The notes under the pieces were generated by a model, which saw only the letters and a list, made by a program, of their open reading frames with translations, was not told the DNA's origin and did not search any database. From the NCBI GenBank assembly GCA_964019425.1, contig OZ025844.1, forward strand, positions 372,001-436,000: a DNA stretch of 64,000 nt, written 5' to 3'. This document shows, one piece after another, positions 1-13,100 of this stretch. The translations under genes were made by a program, and so were the position numbers. Numbering within the stretch: position 1 is the stretch's first letter; each line of letters begins with the position of its first letter. Origin of the DNA: Flectonema sp. DT1601 (taxonomy: Eukaryota > Euglenozoa > Diplonemea > Diplonemida > Diplonemidae).

Positions 1-571
1 AACAAACTGTTTTTTTGTTTTTTTTGTTTTTTTTTTTCCCCCCAATTAAAAGTTTGTGTAAATATTACGATAAAACGAACGTTAATTCCCTCAAAAAAAG
101 GTAAACCATAAGATAAAAAAAACATACCGTAGTTGCAACAGGTTCCCCTGTTCTGATAGAAGGCTTTCTGATGCTCACTTCTGCACAAAGAGGCTTTCCA
201 GAGTTAGGTCTTCTCGGTGATCGAATTACAATCTTTTTTACGATTGCTTTTTGTCTAAGCTGACCGAGTAAGTGAGGGTAGTGGGGTTTGTTAAATTGAT
301 AAAAAGGTGATTCAGCTGTCCTCGCGAATGAACAACTACTCCACAGTGGGTTCATTCTCATATCGCCAAGATGAATAAAAACTCCAGCATTTCTAATCTT
401 AATAGGGAAGGCCGCCTTTTCACTACGGTTACCAAGAGTCTTTTTTTGAACAGAGAACCCCGCACCCTTATTTTGAGAACGATCAAGTTGTCCTTTCCAT
501 CTCTTTTGGACTGTCGCTATTGAACGAAATCCGATCCCTTTTCCGAACCCCTGCAGGACATTTCGGAACAT
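1..571 (-). CDS. Probable mitochondrial ribosomal protein uS12 (partial, 2 exons seen)
   Basis: Small-subunit ribosomal protein of the decoding centre, here probably the mitochondrial version. Exon 1 is 128-571. A GTATGT donor starts an intron at 7-127 that ends in an A-rich AACAG, and exon 2 begins at position 6 and leaves the window. The segment around residues 113-150 matches the uS12 core: a basic stretch, then SPRRPNS (family PKKPNS), then VATT-FV where the family has EVTAYIPG. The splice keeps this frame. The first 25 or so residues (MFRNVLQGFGKGIGFRSIA) are basic with no acidic residue, like a mitochondrial presequence. I chose the ATG at 571 over the one at 673 because a pyrimidine tract ending in AG lies 18 bases upstream (590-591). 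The family call rests on one conserved block, so it is moderate. In kinetoplastids this protein is encoded by the mitochondrial maxicircle, so a nuclear gene is notable. Confidence 0.6.
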
Positions 572-1343
572 CCTTTTCCTATTCAGCAGCTGTGGTGGAG
601 TTAAAAGAAAGTAAAACAATGAAAACGTGCTCACAAAAATCTTCTTAAATTTTTCTGATTTCTTGACCGCCATTTCTTGTTTCCTGAGTTAAATAAAAAG
701 CTTCAATGCCAAAAGAAACGGTTCTCCCTTTTTTTTTTTTTTTTTTTTTCCTTTCTCAAACAACACGACCACTGTCTTCTTAACCAGTCAAACGTGTTGA
801 GTGAAGGGAAAGAAATACTTTACTTGTTTCTAATCAGTACATAATAATATAAAAACTCTAGAGTAGGGAAGGGAAGGGATCGGCACTGACATCATTTTAT
901 CTGAATCCCTGGTGTCTATCATTAGGGACTAACGAATGATTTTTTCGCCGATAAATCGTCTTTCCCTACAGGGGATTTTGCAAAACACAAAAAAAAAAAA
1001 AAAAAAACTAGGAATTTAATCACTCAACTGTCGGCAGACTATTAAAAGTCGGCTCCTAGGGCAGGTTTGCTTCGCAACCTTTGCTGAAGACACAAAAACA
1101 GGTATAAAAAAATACTCGCAAGGGGGTGGTGTCAATGCCGGACAACAAGCTGGCCACTGCTATCGACGTAATCTTAGTATGAAGACAGCTCTGTGCGGAT
1201 ACCGCATTGTTATCAGAAGTTAACATCAGCGACACACAGTAATTAGTAATATTTTTAATCTTTTGGAATGTAAAAAAAGAAAAAATCATCGGAAATATAT
1301 AAATCTACAGAAAACTAATATCTGCGGTAGTTTAAAAATATTC
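572..1343. other. Intergenic spacer
   Basis: No gene is seen between the PDZ-protein stop and the uS12m start. The spacer contains a run of T near 730-758 and a run of A near 990-1006. An open frame at 1056-1289 on the minus strand has no recognisable composition or family and is not called. The uS12m-proximal end holds the likely trans-splice acceptor (AG at 590-591). Confidence 0.6.
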
Positions 1344-2459
1344 TCAAATAATAGATGATCGAGGCGGTGAGTAGTGTGACACAGCTCGGACACTGTGATC
1401 AACCATAACTTGTGGAATGGGTGAAGCGGTCGGGGGAATAAGTTCCCAAGGAGGAGTAACCGATCGCTTCATTGACAATGATCTCTGTCGTGAAGGGGAC
1501 GCAGCACGTGGAGCGGGTGGACCTAGTATCCCCTTGTTCGCAACTACTACAGTCTGTTGAAGTTGTTGTTGCTGGTGTTGATGAATAGTAGCCCTCGCAA
1601 ATTCTAATCGAAGTTCATCCATTTCTTTACGAAGTGCTGCAGCCTCCAACATTGCATTGTTGCCGATTACTTCTGATGCATTCAAGCGACGCTTTAAATC
1701 CGAAACCTCCGTTCGTAAATTACGCAACTCATCAGCATTTCTATCAGCTAACAACAAGTACGTATCCTTTGATGGAACTATTGGTGAAGGAGGTCTAACA
1801 GGAGGTTGATAAAGAGAACTCAAAGACGGAATCTCTAATTGATGAGGTGGAGATGTTAAAGCAGATGATAAAATGATATTACTCTGTCCTACATGTGGTG
1901 CTGGAGGTGACTGAGCTCTGATTTTACGAGTTCCAGTAAACCCCAATAAAATAGTTGGAGTGTTAGCTTGTGAAGCTGCTGCTGAAGCTTCTTGTTTAGA
2001 TGATACGACCATTCCATTTACAGTTACAAGCTTCATTCCTGTTAATGAACCAGCGCCACATCGTTCTGCAGCAGATCCAGCACGAACTCCTCGTAGAATC
2101 ATATCACTTAGTAGACACCCGAGATCAGGATCAGAGCTTTTGGTAACTTCAATGGTGGCGTTATCACCAACAGGTTGATTACGAGGTATTTGTTGTTGTT
2201 GGTGTTGTTGTTGTAGTAGTTGGACGTTTCTTAGTAAGACCGCCTTTGCTCCATCTTCTCTCCTCCCATCAAGTACCAAAAGCGCTTGATCCATCCCTCT
2301 ATCACCTTTCTGAAATCCAACTATCTCACCAGTCTTTCCATTGTATCCTAAATTAGATAACAGTCCAGTTATTATCACTTGGTCTCCGATACGAACATGT
2401 GAAGAGGAAGTTGTTGGGGCTAATTGCGAGACTCCAGTACCCCATATGCCTGCTTCCAT
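1344..2459 (-). CDS. PDZ-domain protein with coiled coil
   Basis: Predicted 371-residue protein. Residues about 20-85 form a small beta-rich module (GDQVIITGL, NGKTGEIVGF, VLLRNVQLL) like the SH3/KOW-type repeats often seen in protist proteins. A glutamine-rich linker follows, then a PDZ-like domain at about 100-175 (GVRAGSAAERCGAG and KLVTVNGMVV). A predicted coiled coil lies near 235-290, followed by a proline- and serine-rich tail with possible phosphorylation sites. PDZ domains bind C-terminal peptides; no partner can be named. The longer open frame begins at a TTG, so I use the ATG at 2459. An AG at 2464-2465, preceded by TCTCTCCACAC, lies only 4 bases upstream and fits a spliced-leader site. 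No introns are visible. I do not recognise an orthologue. Confidence 0.75.
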   Translation of the reverse strand: MEAGIWGTGVSQLAPTTSSSHVRIGDQVIITGLLSNLGYNGKTGEIVGFQKGDRGMDQALLVLDGRREDGAKAVLLRNVQLLQQQHQQQQIPRNQPVGDNATIEVTKSSDPDLGCLLSDMILRGVRAGSAAERCGAGSLTGMKLVTVNGMVVSSKQEASAAASQANTPTILLGFTGTRKIRAQSPPAPHVGQSNIILSSALTSPPHQLEIPSLSSLYQPPVRPPSPIVPSKDTYLLLADRNADELRNLRTEVSDLKRRLNASEVIGNNAMLEAAALRKEMDELRLEFARATIHQHQQQQLQQTVVVANKGILGPPAPRAASPSRQRSLSMKRSVTPPWELIPPTASPIPQVMVDHSVRAVSHYSPPRSSII

Positions 2460-2709
2460 CTGACTGTGTGGAGAGAATGATATCAAACATAATTCTTTTT
2501 AGTACAACCTATTATTAACCATTACCTAAAACTCAATAATAAAGACTTGTAAGAAGAAAAAAAAAAGAAAAGGAGAGAAGAGGGGAAAATAAAATTTAAA
2601 ATACGATCGATGAACGAAGCCTATTATTGAAAATTAAGTAACAAGAAGATTTGAGAGGAATTGTTTTTTTTTTTTTTTTTTGAACCCTGGTAAAGTATCC
2701 CTTACAACA

Positions 2710-4085
2710 GAGGTGAGATAACTAGTTTCCGTCAGAGACGACAACAACAACTAAGAATAAGTTGTTCTTCTAACCAGCCATAATTTAAAAAAAATATTAT
2801 TATTTTTGTTAACGTTCTCAGCATGAGTTTACCAAAAAATCAAAAAATATGGTAACTTTCGATGCCACGTTGCTCAGTTTGTTTGCAAGAGAGAAAAAGG
2901 AAAGATTGATTGTCCGCAGACGAGTTACCCTAAATTATATACTCAATCCGAATATATCATACAAAAGAAAAATACTACCATTGAATTAGGAAGACAACTT
3001 CTCTTCACTTGAGATGCTTCTGACGCAATTATTTTGATTTAATTTAAGAAATCAAAACATCGAATCAGAGCATTAGTTCACACAAAAACTATAAATCACA
3101 ACAAAAGAAAAAAGACAACTAGAAAAACGTATTTCGTTTACGTTTTTCTTAATTTTCTTTTCGGAGAGGGAAATAGGAGGCAAAATATAAAAAAAATATA
3201 AAAAAACGAAAACACTTGATTCCCTCAAAGGGTGAGACTACTAGTTTCTGAAGAACTAACAAAAAAGCTGTTCTTCGACCAGTCAAAAATTTATTTATTT
3301 ATAAATAAAAAGAATATTATTAATTTTGTTAACATTCTTATCATCAATTTACTGCAATCAAAAAAAATTGAAGAAAGAGATAAGGCTACAAACCTTCCAA
3401 CCGATTTGATTTTTCGCAGACAGCTACACTAAAATATTCTGTCTGAAAAAAATCATACAAAAGAAATTAAAAAACAAACGAGATGAATAAACACCTAAGG
3501 AAGACGACTTCTCTTCAGTTCTTTGATTTGATTTAAGAAATCAAAAGATAGATCCCAATCGGAGCATTAGTTCACACAAAACTATAAATCACTCCAAACG
3601 AGATTAGTGACGACAAGCCCCTCAACCAATCACAACAAACTAAAAAGAAATCGAGAATAGTACACAACACAGAAAAAGACAAAAACTGTTTTATGTAGAA
3701 ACAGCTTTACAGCTAGAAAAAGTGTTCTGTTTTACATTACTCGATTTTCTTTTTGGAGAGGGAAATAGGAGAGCAAAATATAAAAAAAAATGAAGACACT
3801 CCCTCAAAGGGTGAGATAACTGGTTTCTGAAGAACTAACAAAAAAAAGTACTTCTTCGACCAGTTATTATGATATAATAAAAAATATTATTAATTTTGTT
3901 AACATTCTCAGCACGAATTTACCAAAAAAATTCGGTACTAAAAATGAAAAGAAACCGAAAGAAGGTGTTGAAAATACCTTCTTTGGGTTTCTGGGAAGAA
4001 ATTCGAAAGATCACTTCATGGATCTCAAAACAAAAAATCTTTTCAGCATACAGATTCAGCATTAGTTCACACAAAACTATTCACT
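2710..4085. repeat. Three-unit degenerate tandem repeat
   Basis: Units begin near 2710, 3229 and 3806. Each opens with a version of GGTGAGATAACTAGTTTC, followed by TTCTTCGACCAGT, then TATTATTAATTTTGTTAACATTCT. Later in the unit come GCATTAGTTCACACAAAACT and GGAGAGGGAAATAGGAG (units 1 and 2), then CCCTCAAAGG leading into the next unit. Units 1 and 2 are roughly 520 and 575 bases; unit 3 is shorter and lacks the distal part. Identity is high only in blocks. No shared reading frame exists, so the array appears non-coding. Confidence 0.75.
3951..3991. repeat. Hairpin-forming inverted repeat
   Basis: Arms 3951-3966 and 3976-3991 are inverted complements over 16 bases with one mismatch, separated by a 9-base loop. 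The hairpin lies in unit 3 of the tandem array and has no equivalent in the other two units. It could form in either strand's RNA. No function can be assigned. Confidence 0.6.
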
Positions 4086-4198
4086 AAACGACTCGCAATA
4101 CATGAAAGCATTGTCTTATTTTGTTTTTAACACACAGGTGAGGCATCCTCACCCGAGATGATTGTGTTTTTATAGTTTTCCGTTGGAAGGATTATTTC

Positions 4199-7100
4199 TC
4201 AGCTGTCCATCATAGATTTAACCAACTCCTGCAAGGAAGTAGAGAACTTGTTAGTCGATTTTATACTTGATTGCAGAGGTTGAAGACCCTCATCGTTACA
4301 CAGTAAGTAACCTGCATGAGCGACAGTCAAGTCCTTGAATGTCGCTTCAGCAGCCTCAAGGTCACTAAGTGGTAATTCTACAACTGAGTAAAAAAGATCC
4401 GAAATCAACACGGAGGGTTCCATATCCTTTACTACAAAGAGAGTCATGCAGAATGCTAGAAATGACTGAAGCAGTATAGGCGTTAGATGTTTCGCATCCA
4501 CACGCTCATCTGTTGCCACGCTGTAGCAAGGTGCGAGTTCAGGTTGACCTGCTTGCCATAATACTACACAAATGGAATTGATATTCTGAAGTTTTAAATT
4601 TCTGTGTAACTCTGCTACGGCTGATATTCGCAGACACGAAATCATGTTTTCATTAAATGAGGTTTCCAAATTCTCATTTTCACATATCACACTCATGACT
4701 TCATCAGACTTGTACTTCTTAGATGAGCGAATGAGTTTCGATCTAATTATTTTTAGAATTTGAAGGTACAGAACACAATCTGTGCCCTGAAGTTTACCAA
4801 CAATTTCAACAGCATCCAGCGACCCTTCTAATGTTTGTTCATATTCATTAGTCAAGTCAAAATAAGCCATTTTGTTATTTTCAAAAAAATCATGAGGGAT
4901 CAGCGATGCCGGAACTGGACTATTGTAACAGACTCCCAACTCACGCAGTATGTCGGCGGGTCTGATGATTTGAAGATCGGAATAACTCTCAAAAATGGAG
5001 TTCACATCTCTGAAAAACGGTAATTTCTTCGATTCAAAAAAGCCGGGAATATCATCTGGCGGTGAGTAGAAGTTCGATTCTGTCAGATATTTCGGGTTGG
5101 AATCGCTCAACGAACTTTCCCTACCATGAGTATGAAGCTTAACAAAATCATTATTATACATGACAGCCAAATACGAGTAATATGCGCAAATGAAAATACC
5201 ATCATCTCCTCCAGGTAAAAATAATGTCAGTTTGGTATTTTCTGAATAAGATTGAACTTTGGGTAGAGGAGTGCAGCCATGATGGGTTACTCTCGGTGCT
5301 ATTGTGTTAATAAGTTCGCAAAACTCTGATAGCTGATGTTTGATCGCTCTTTTCAGTTGGAACCCCTTAACGTGTTCGTTGCAGAATTCCTTTACAGTCA
5401 ACTGAGATGCCGCTTCCTTTGTTAAACGAGAACTACTGACAGCTTCTGTTATGCTTCTTAAAAATTTCGTGAAAATCGGAATTTTAGTACCAGCAGATCG
5501 CATGTCATCAGCGTTGTCTATCGCTGATATGAGGACGTTAAATTGATCGTGTTTGGTAAGGATTTCACTGTAAAACTTTTTAAACTTAGGTTTCGCTAAA
5601 TAACTCCCCCTAGGCCAATTCATATCTTCCAATATATTACCACCAAGGCAATCAGATTGTAGAATAGCTAACTCCTGAGTGAGCCTTTCCGGAACAGATA
5701 AAAAGTCAATATGTTCTTTGTACAGTTCTTCAGCATTAATCCTAGATTCTTCTGTGTCATGAGTAAGGTTGATAATGGTATGATTTAGTTCTAACTTAGT
5801 TATTATGAGGTGAATTAAATAGACAACAAGTGTTTCGTCTGGATGACCTGGGAATAAGATCCTATTGATCTCTGATATGCATTTGTTAATACTCTCAGGA
5901 GGATCATCGTGGATACCGATTGCAGCTATTAAATGAAGACAGAGTTGTTCATGGTAAGATAGGTTTCTTGTTGCTACAGCTTCATTTAGTAGCGGATCGT
6001 ATCCCTTGCTAACAGGTTTAGGAAAATGAAAGCACTGTTCAAACGTATCGTTCTGCATCGCTTGCAATACTGTTTGTATTGATCCAAGCTGTCGATTACC
6101 TGCCACGGGAACTCCGTAACTTTCTCCTCCAATAACCTCCCCACAGTCAGCACAACGGCGATGCTCACCCTGTATATTTGGACATTCACCAGTTGTGTAA
6201 ATATGATTATTGCTGCAGACATATACAAATGTTGATCCACCTTGTTGAAGACCTACTAATGAATCATAGATAGGACCAGGACTCATTGCGACTACAAGTT
6301 TATTATCTGTTGGGACATCACATCTAATCGACGTTGATGTCTTAATTCGAAGACAAAGCTTTGAGAGGTCATCTAACAGATTGCATTCATAGCCGAGTAC
6401 AGCTGACACTGACATCTGACTTGGGAGACCTGAAGCCAGAATGTAGTCCACAAGTGGGGATTCAGGAGGGTTGACCCACGTCTGTCCAATTGAATGCAAT
6501 CTTTTAATTTCCTGAACGCAATCACTAAATCCTTTGACTAAAAAGTATGGCTCTACAGAATCCTCAGCATGAACCTGCTGCAGGAATTCATCAGTAAACT
6601 TCGACAGCTTTTCTGGGAGTTGATTTCTTATTCCGTTGATAATCTCAGCAGCAGCCTTACGCGAAGCAGTTCCGTTTATCGTCAAAGCTCCAATAAACCT
6701 TTTGTACCACCTACGTGAAAGGCTATCCGTATTGTCTACTTCAGAATAAAATATTTCCCTTGGTAAACAATCTTCCCACATGTTAATGAATTCCTTTGGG
6801 ACATCTGAGTTACATTTTAGCATTTCTGAGGTACTTAAAGTTAAGGCACAACCAGTAGCCACGGCCAAGTGAACTATAAATTTTTTTAGGTCTTCAGTGA
6901 CATCGTTTGACAGGTATGCCTTGGAAAGTCTTATTATAAAGCTTAATTGGACAGCGCAGCTTTCATTACGAACGATGTCAATCCAAAGTTTTTCAAGAGA
7001 CTCATGGGTGTCAGAGATGAATTTTAGGCTCGCACAAATAGGCATGAATACTGACTGTAGATCATCCCAATTTGGTGCAGTAAATATACCTCTCAGAATA

Positions 7101-10100
7101 CCACACAGTAATCTAATCATTAATATATTATCAGTAACTGGTTGCTGTCTCACTGCGAGATATGTTCCACATATTAATGGTGAAAACTTCTCAATCACAT
7201 CCAACACTCCGACAATTACTTCAACCGGAAGCTTTGCTTCACAAAGCGATGCGGCCATATCATTAACATCTGTCTTGTCGCATTTCGCAATTGAATTAAG
7301 AAGACGGGTGTTAATATGAACATCTTCTGGTTCGCAACCTAAAGCTTGAGCGATGCTAATTAAATTCCATGTGTTCTCAATCTCCTTTAGAGCTTCTGGT
7401 GTGCAGAGAGTTTTAACTGCATAAGCTGCACTGAAGATCAAACTGTTCTTATTTTCTGATGAGACTAAGGCTATTGGTACTATTTCGAAAAATGATTTCA
7501 ACGTTACGATTTCATTTTGAAAGACCTGACCAACATCAAATAGCAGGTCAGCCAGTGACACTAATTTCACTGTAAGTTCGGTTTTTGATGTATCCTGAAA
7601 TAATTTACTCTGGATTAATTCATATACTGTCAGGGTCCCTTCGAAATAAGTGTTTTGGAGAAAATTAAAAATAACTTCAACAGCATTCTTTGATACTTTT
7701 AATTTTTCTTTTTGAAAAAAATCACTCAACAAGTCAACGATGTTGCAATGCGGTACGTTCTTCAACATCTCTGAGAGGTGAGAGTTGTCGTCACCGAGTG
7801 GCTCCATTTGAAAAATTTCCGCAGAAAATGGAAATTTCGCGTCTAGTCTTCCATCAATACGCTTACTGACATCAAGATAATCCATTACACATGAACACTT
7901 TAGGACTTCTGGGGTAGCAAAGAAATCGAACAAGATACACCATATGTCACTCAAAACATCATCGCAATTGTTGGATAAGAATTTAACGCCGTTGTTTGCT
8001 GCTATCAATAGAATTGCTTCACGTGCGATATTTGATAGTATTGTAGTGAAATAGTCAACGACAACACGAAGTAGGGATCCATCAGTAGAAAGATGGCGTG
8101 AAATGCATGTTAACAACCATCCAGGGTATGGCGCAACTATTCGAATTACGTCACAAATTCTTTTGAGAACCACTTCCCTCCACAAAGATGAGACCATGAT
8201 ATTATACAGTACTTGAGGTAGTTGCTCTGCATCACCACATGACATACCAGCTGATAGACTACTGATTTGTGAATCAATATTATTGTCTAAGATACACCTC
8301 ACAACATTATTCAAATCAATATTCCCTCCAAGTTGAAGAGCTGGTACGTTCTCTGGAGTCTGAAGCGTGTCGATCGTACGAACATTCCAATTACTATAAA
8401 ATAGTAAACCAGAAGATCTCATTGAATACACAAAAACAATTACATTTGACTGTAAACTTCTATGATTAAAGTGGTATATTAACTGTTCCAGTTGAGTTCC
8501 ACCCTCTGCTAATGAAGGGACCTGAATGATGTACGTCGCTCTCCCTTCCTGACAATTCTTTAACCATCTAGCGTCAACATCTTCAAGCCACACGAAGAAG
8601 TATTCGCCAGCTAAGTTTTGAAGGTTTTCTGGAAGTTTGTTTTTTCCATCGAGCTGCCAATACGGAGGTTGCTGCTCACAACAAATAATTTCTCTAAGCG
8701 GCGCCGTAACTGGTTCATTGAGAAGTGTCGCAAGAGTTAATCTGTTTTCAAGATGAGAAAAGTCCTTAAACGTCTGTTTGAGACCTTCGTACTTTCCAGA
8801 TTCCTCAATTTCGTCAATCCCCTGGTTAATAAATCGTAATGACCAAGCAATCGATGTCGTGGAGTAAACAAGTCTCTGTAACTCCGTAGTTATATTTGAT
8901 ACTTGCTGACCCGCACGTTCTATATTCATAACTGCACTTTCAATTAATTCATCGGTGTAAAATGGTATTAAAAACTTAAGAAGATTAACACTGTTACCAT
9001 CCGGTAGATCAACTTCGTGTTGCTTAATGAAGGATCTAACTTGAGATCTTCCTTCTCTTGTTAGACATGCTGAATTCGTAAGTTCAATTTTTTGAAGTCT
9101 TGATAGAAATGGAGCTTTCAATGAACCGATGTCATTGTTATCGTGAACAACTACCAAATGAAAGGAGTCGTTTACTGTCACCCAACGTACTGATTCACTT
9201 CCTAGTCGAGCCTGGTTAGCTACTGGATAAAATTTATTCAAGACATCAAACAGTGATGACCACAGCTCACTAAAATTATAAAGTACGCATACTCTACCGG
9301 ATTGGATCGCTTCTTCGACATCAGCCAAAGCTTCTGCTATCTGCAAGGAGGTTTTTCCAGGTCCAAAAACAACAGTAGTTTGATCCGGTTGAATTATCCC
9401 CAGCTGATCCAGAATAGGTAAGGCTGACCCTGGTCTTGCAACAACCAGGTGATGTCTGCTTACCTTGTCTATAATTCCCCAAGCTAGTTTCTCACCACTT
9501 GTTGGTTCGTGCATACATTTCTTATGTTCGACAGGAGTAAATAATTCACGCTTTAAACGCTTGTAAAGATCATTTTTAGAATCTCGACAACCTTTTTTAA
9601 TCATCTCTCCAAAAATAATTCCGTCAGCACAAACCGAGCAGACGATAGACGAGTCTCCTCGACGTTGGTATTGCGCGTTTTGTGATCTCAACGTGTCATC
9701 AGTAACCGCGTTTTTAATTTCCAACTCAAGTTGTTTTTGCAACACAACATCAGGATGACATGACACGTTCATTGACACCGCTAATTTAGATAAATGAGAA
9801 GCAATACGAGCCTCATTCTCTCTTTCAAGGTATTCTCTAATCATCAAAAGGATTCCAAAGTAGTCTCGCATTCCATAAAATGACATAAGAACTGGGTCAC
9901 AAAGTATCGTATCTCTAAATATGCGAGCAACCCTCTTAACAATTGGTTCTATGACGTGTTTGACAGAAGTATTTCGTATTAGTTGCATCCCAGTTTGAAC
10001 CATATCATCTGCGGTAGGAACCCCTCTATGGACTACTATTCCTCGATTCATCTTTCCCGCATCTAATTTATAGTTGGTTAAAGCAACGATAGGAATCTTA

Positions 10101-13100
10101 ACATAATCGTCAATAGATTCCACGTAAACTCCCCTGTCAACTATATTGTGTAGTTGCATTAAAGCTAATTGATCACCGTTCGCAGCATGAGATATTTCTT
10201 CCATCACCAAAACATGAATTTCTTTATGAAGATGCTGATGCTCAGCCGTACGAGTCGCGATCTCCATCACTGCCTTCGCCGTAGTGTGAGGAGAACACTG
10301 AATATCGTATCGGACTATTTTTGGATATTTTCCGTTTAAAAAAGTATCATTGTTTGATGCAGCGGTTAGAGCATCCAACGCAAGTGATTTCGATGTTCCT
10401 GGCATACCAACAATATACGAAACACCCTTCTGATAAATAGTTAAGAACATGACCATCACATTCTCTTCTAAGGCTTGATTAACAGCTATTCGTTTATCTG
10501 CGTCGATGTGTAGTTCTTCGCAGAGAAACTTAGCCATTTGTTTGAAGTCATTGAAAGGTTCTTCAACTGGCTCGGGTAGGAAGTCATCGTTGAGAGCAAG
10601 GCGTACTTTGAATTGTCGCCTCAGCTTTCCCCATTCCTCTAGCAGCTGTCTGCTGTAACCAGCTCGATCAGTTGCACCAAGTCGAGCACCGTAGTTCACG
10701 AATAGCGATATGACTATTAGTGAGCGTTGTTCTCTAGCAGCCTCACGCATGTCATCGTCACGCACACCCCTGACATCCCTTCGTATTTCAAAAAACCGGA
10801 GGAGGTACGGTATTATAGTACAGCATCTCACGATCTCTCTCATGGAAACAACTGATACTTCGCCTCCGAAGCGTTTTCTGTGAAAACTCTGTGAAAACTT
10901 AATGAGACCCACGAATAAAGAGCGAAAGAACAGTATGCAATTCCCCCTGGCTTGTCCTCTGTAAGTAGCAAATAGATTTGAAAACCTACTTTCAATTTCA
11001 GACGCGATGCTATTAACGTAAACCTCTGCCATTACTATTTCATCATCAATCTCAGGTTTACTAGTCAAGAATAAAGTTCTTCCTGCGATTACACCCTCTG
11101 CTTCAGCAACTGGAATGGTAGTGAGACAAGGTGATCCCCAAACCTCAGTTAAAGTTGTTGCAGATCTAGGTAACGGATGAACTGTGTAAACTCTATCGTC
11201 AACTTCAGTAGTGGTTGCAGAAGGTAGTCCCGCAGTTTCAACATTCTTGTATTCATCAGTTTTTTTTCTATCAGGATTAATGATACAAACAATTGACATC
11301 TCTGATGAAATAGATTTACCATTCAAGACTCTATCACACACTAGTTCTTTGATACAGGCGAATTTTGTGGTGTTAGCCTCGTCGAGAATGAGAAGTTCAG
11401 TGTCGGAGTCGATTTCTTCTTCAAGATAACTTGTTGTGATACCACCATGGATATTTATCACTTGATAATTCATTCCTTGAATTATCGCATACCTGACAAG
11501 TGATGAAGTTTTACCAGAACCTGTTTCACCTTCTAAGATCACAGGTATCCCTGTTGATAGTTTTGTGTGAATGCAAACAATTCTTTTCATCAGTTCCGGA
11601 GTTATGACATGTTTATGATGAAGAGTGGACATGAATTCTTCATATGTAGAATAGTAGTCTCGCCATCCTATCGCATCATTTGTTGGTTTGACACCAACTG
11701 CTGAACACATCTTCAGTAAGTATTTTCTTGCTAATATAACATCTTCTTGAAATTCAACAGAATTGCTCAATGCTTCCATCGGACGGTTTTTACGTGTGGT
11801 CGGATATTCTATACGTTCCAACATACATCTGTAGGTTAGGATTCTGTCAATTATTTCAGCTTTGCTACTACACCACTCCATCAGCATAAGAATTCCTTTT
11901 CTCGTTCGAGCTATTTCTTTTGGTTGTTCACTTCTACTCTTTTCTGGGAATTGACTTCGTAAATTATTCTTTTTAAAACCAGATGGTAATTGTGATAGGA
12001 GAACTTCAATAACTCCATTCATGGAATCGTTGAAATCAATAATATTAAGAGATCTGTTATGAGAGATTGTACTTGGGATGATTACCGTGCTCCTTTGTAA
12101 ATCACCAATGGCTTGAGTTACAGATTCGAAACCATTTTGTAAAATTAATTTCAATTTCATAAATCGCATGACCCCTTCCTGAATCTCAGCACTGATTGCT
12201 TCATGAGACTCCTCCATACAATAAAGGTCCTCCATACAGTTACTTCCTCTGAGTATAGATGACGTGTACATTAAGAATCTTATAATTTTATATAATTCAT
12301 AATGGACTCCCTCTTCACCACTGAGGTGATTAAATAATCTCTCAACGACTTCAATTGCACAGTCCTCAGGATATGTTCTTTGAAAGGTATCAAACACCAG
12401 ACCTTCATCATCGTCGTTTGGATTCTCTGCCAGGGACACACTGTGAATATTACAAGTTCCATTTTCACTTTCATCAATGAAGTGATCTACGATTGCTATT
12501 ATTACTTCCCATCCAAGAGGGTTGATCTGTACGGTGTGATCTTCCATGACTGTTGGTTTTTCGTACCGCACTCGTCTTTCTGGTACAATAGTATTAAGAA
12601 GTTCGTGTAGTGGCAACTCTTCAGGTTTGGGAATTTCCAAAACATGACACCAATCACGTGGAGTATGAAACACTTCTTTCATAGTTGAAACAACTCCTAG
12701 AAACACGTAAGCAAATAAGAAATTTGCTATGGCACCGTTGACATTGTGTGTCTCAGGAATGTTAAAATGAAGTACGGATGCGGAAGAACCCTGCACCGAT
12801 GACAACATTGAATCTGGATTGCTATAAGGAGTGATAGTATGATTCATATAAGAAGAATTACTGACTGCTGCATTATAACGAACTAAATAAGTTTTTCCAC
12901 CAGCGGGTTCACCATCATCAATAACGACCACGGTAGACTTGATCAAGGTTTTCATAGACCCTGAATCAATCAGGTCACGAGACCATTGATCATTAAAATC
13001 AATGAAATCTTCAGCAGTACCTTCGAATATCCGTTGACCTACTTCCTTGTGATCGTAGCCTATGAAGATAGCAACATGACATGATACAGATACAGATCTC

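Larger units (their letters stand above)
2460..4198. other. Intergenic spacer holding a degenerate tandem array
   Basis: Long AT-rich spacer between the RNF213-like stop and the PDZ-protein start. Most of it (about 2710-4085) is three diverged tandem units, listed separately. Short open frames on the plus strand (3232-3432, 3896-4087) sit inside the repeats and are not conserved between units, so I call no gene. A poly(T) run lies near 2664-2681. Confidence 0.65.

Noticed and set aside
1056-1289. Minus-strand frame of 77 codons
   Set aside because: Composition is like other spacer readings, there is no recognisable feature, and no neighbouring splice signals suggest an exon.
2707-4085. Tandem array as a transposon or virus-like remnant
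   Set aside because: There are no coding remnants, terminal repeats or target-site duplications that I can see; a local tandem duplication explains it more simply.
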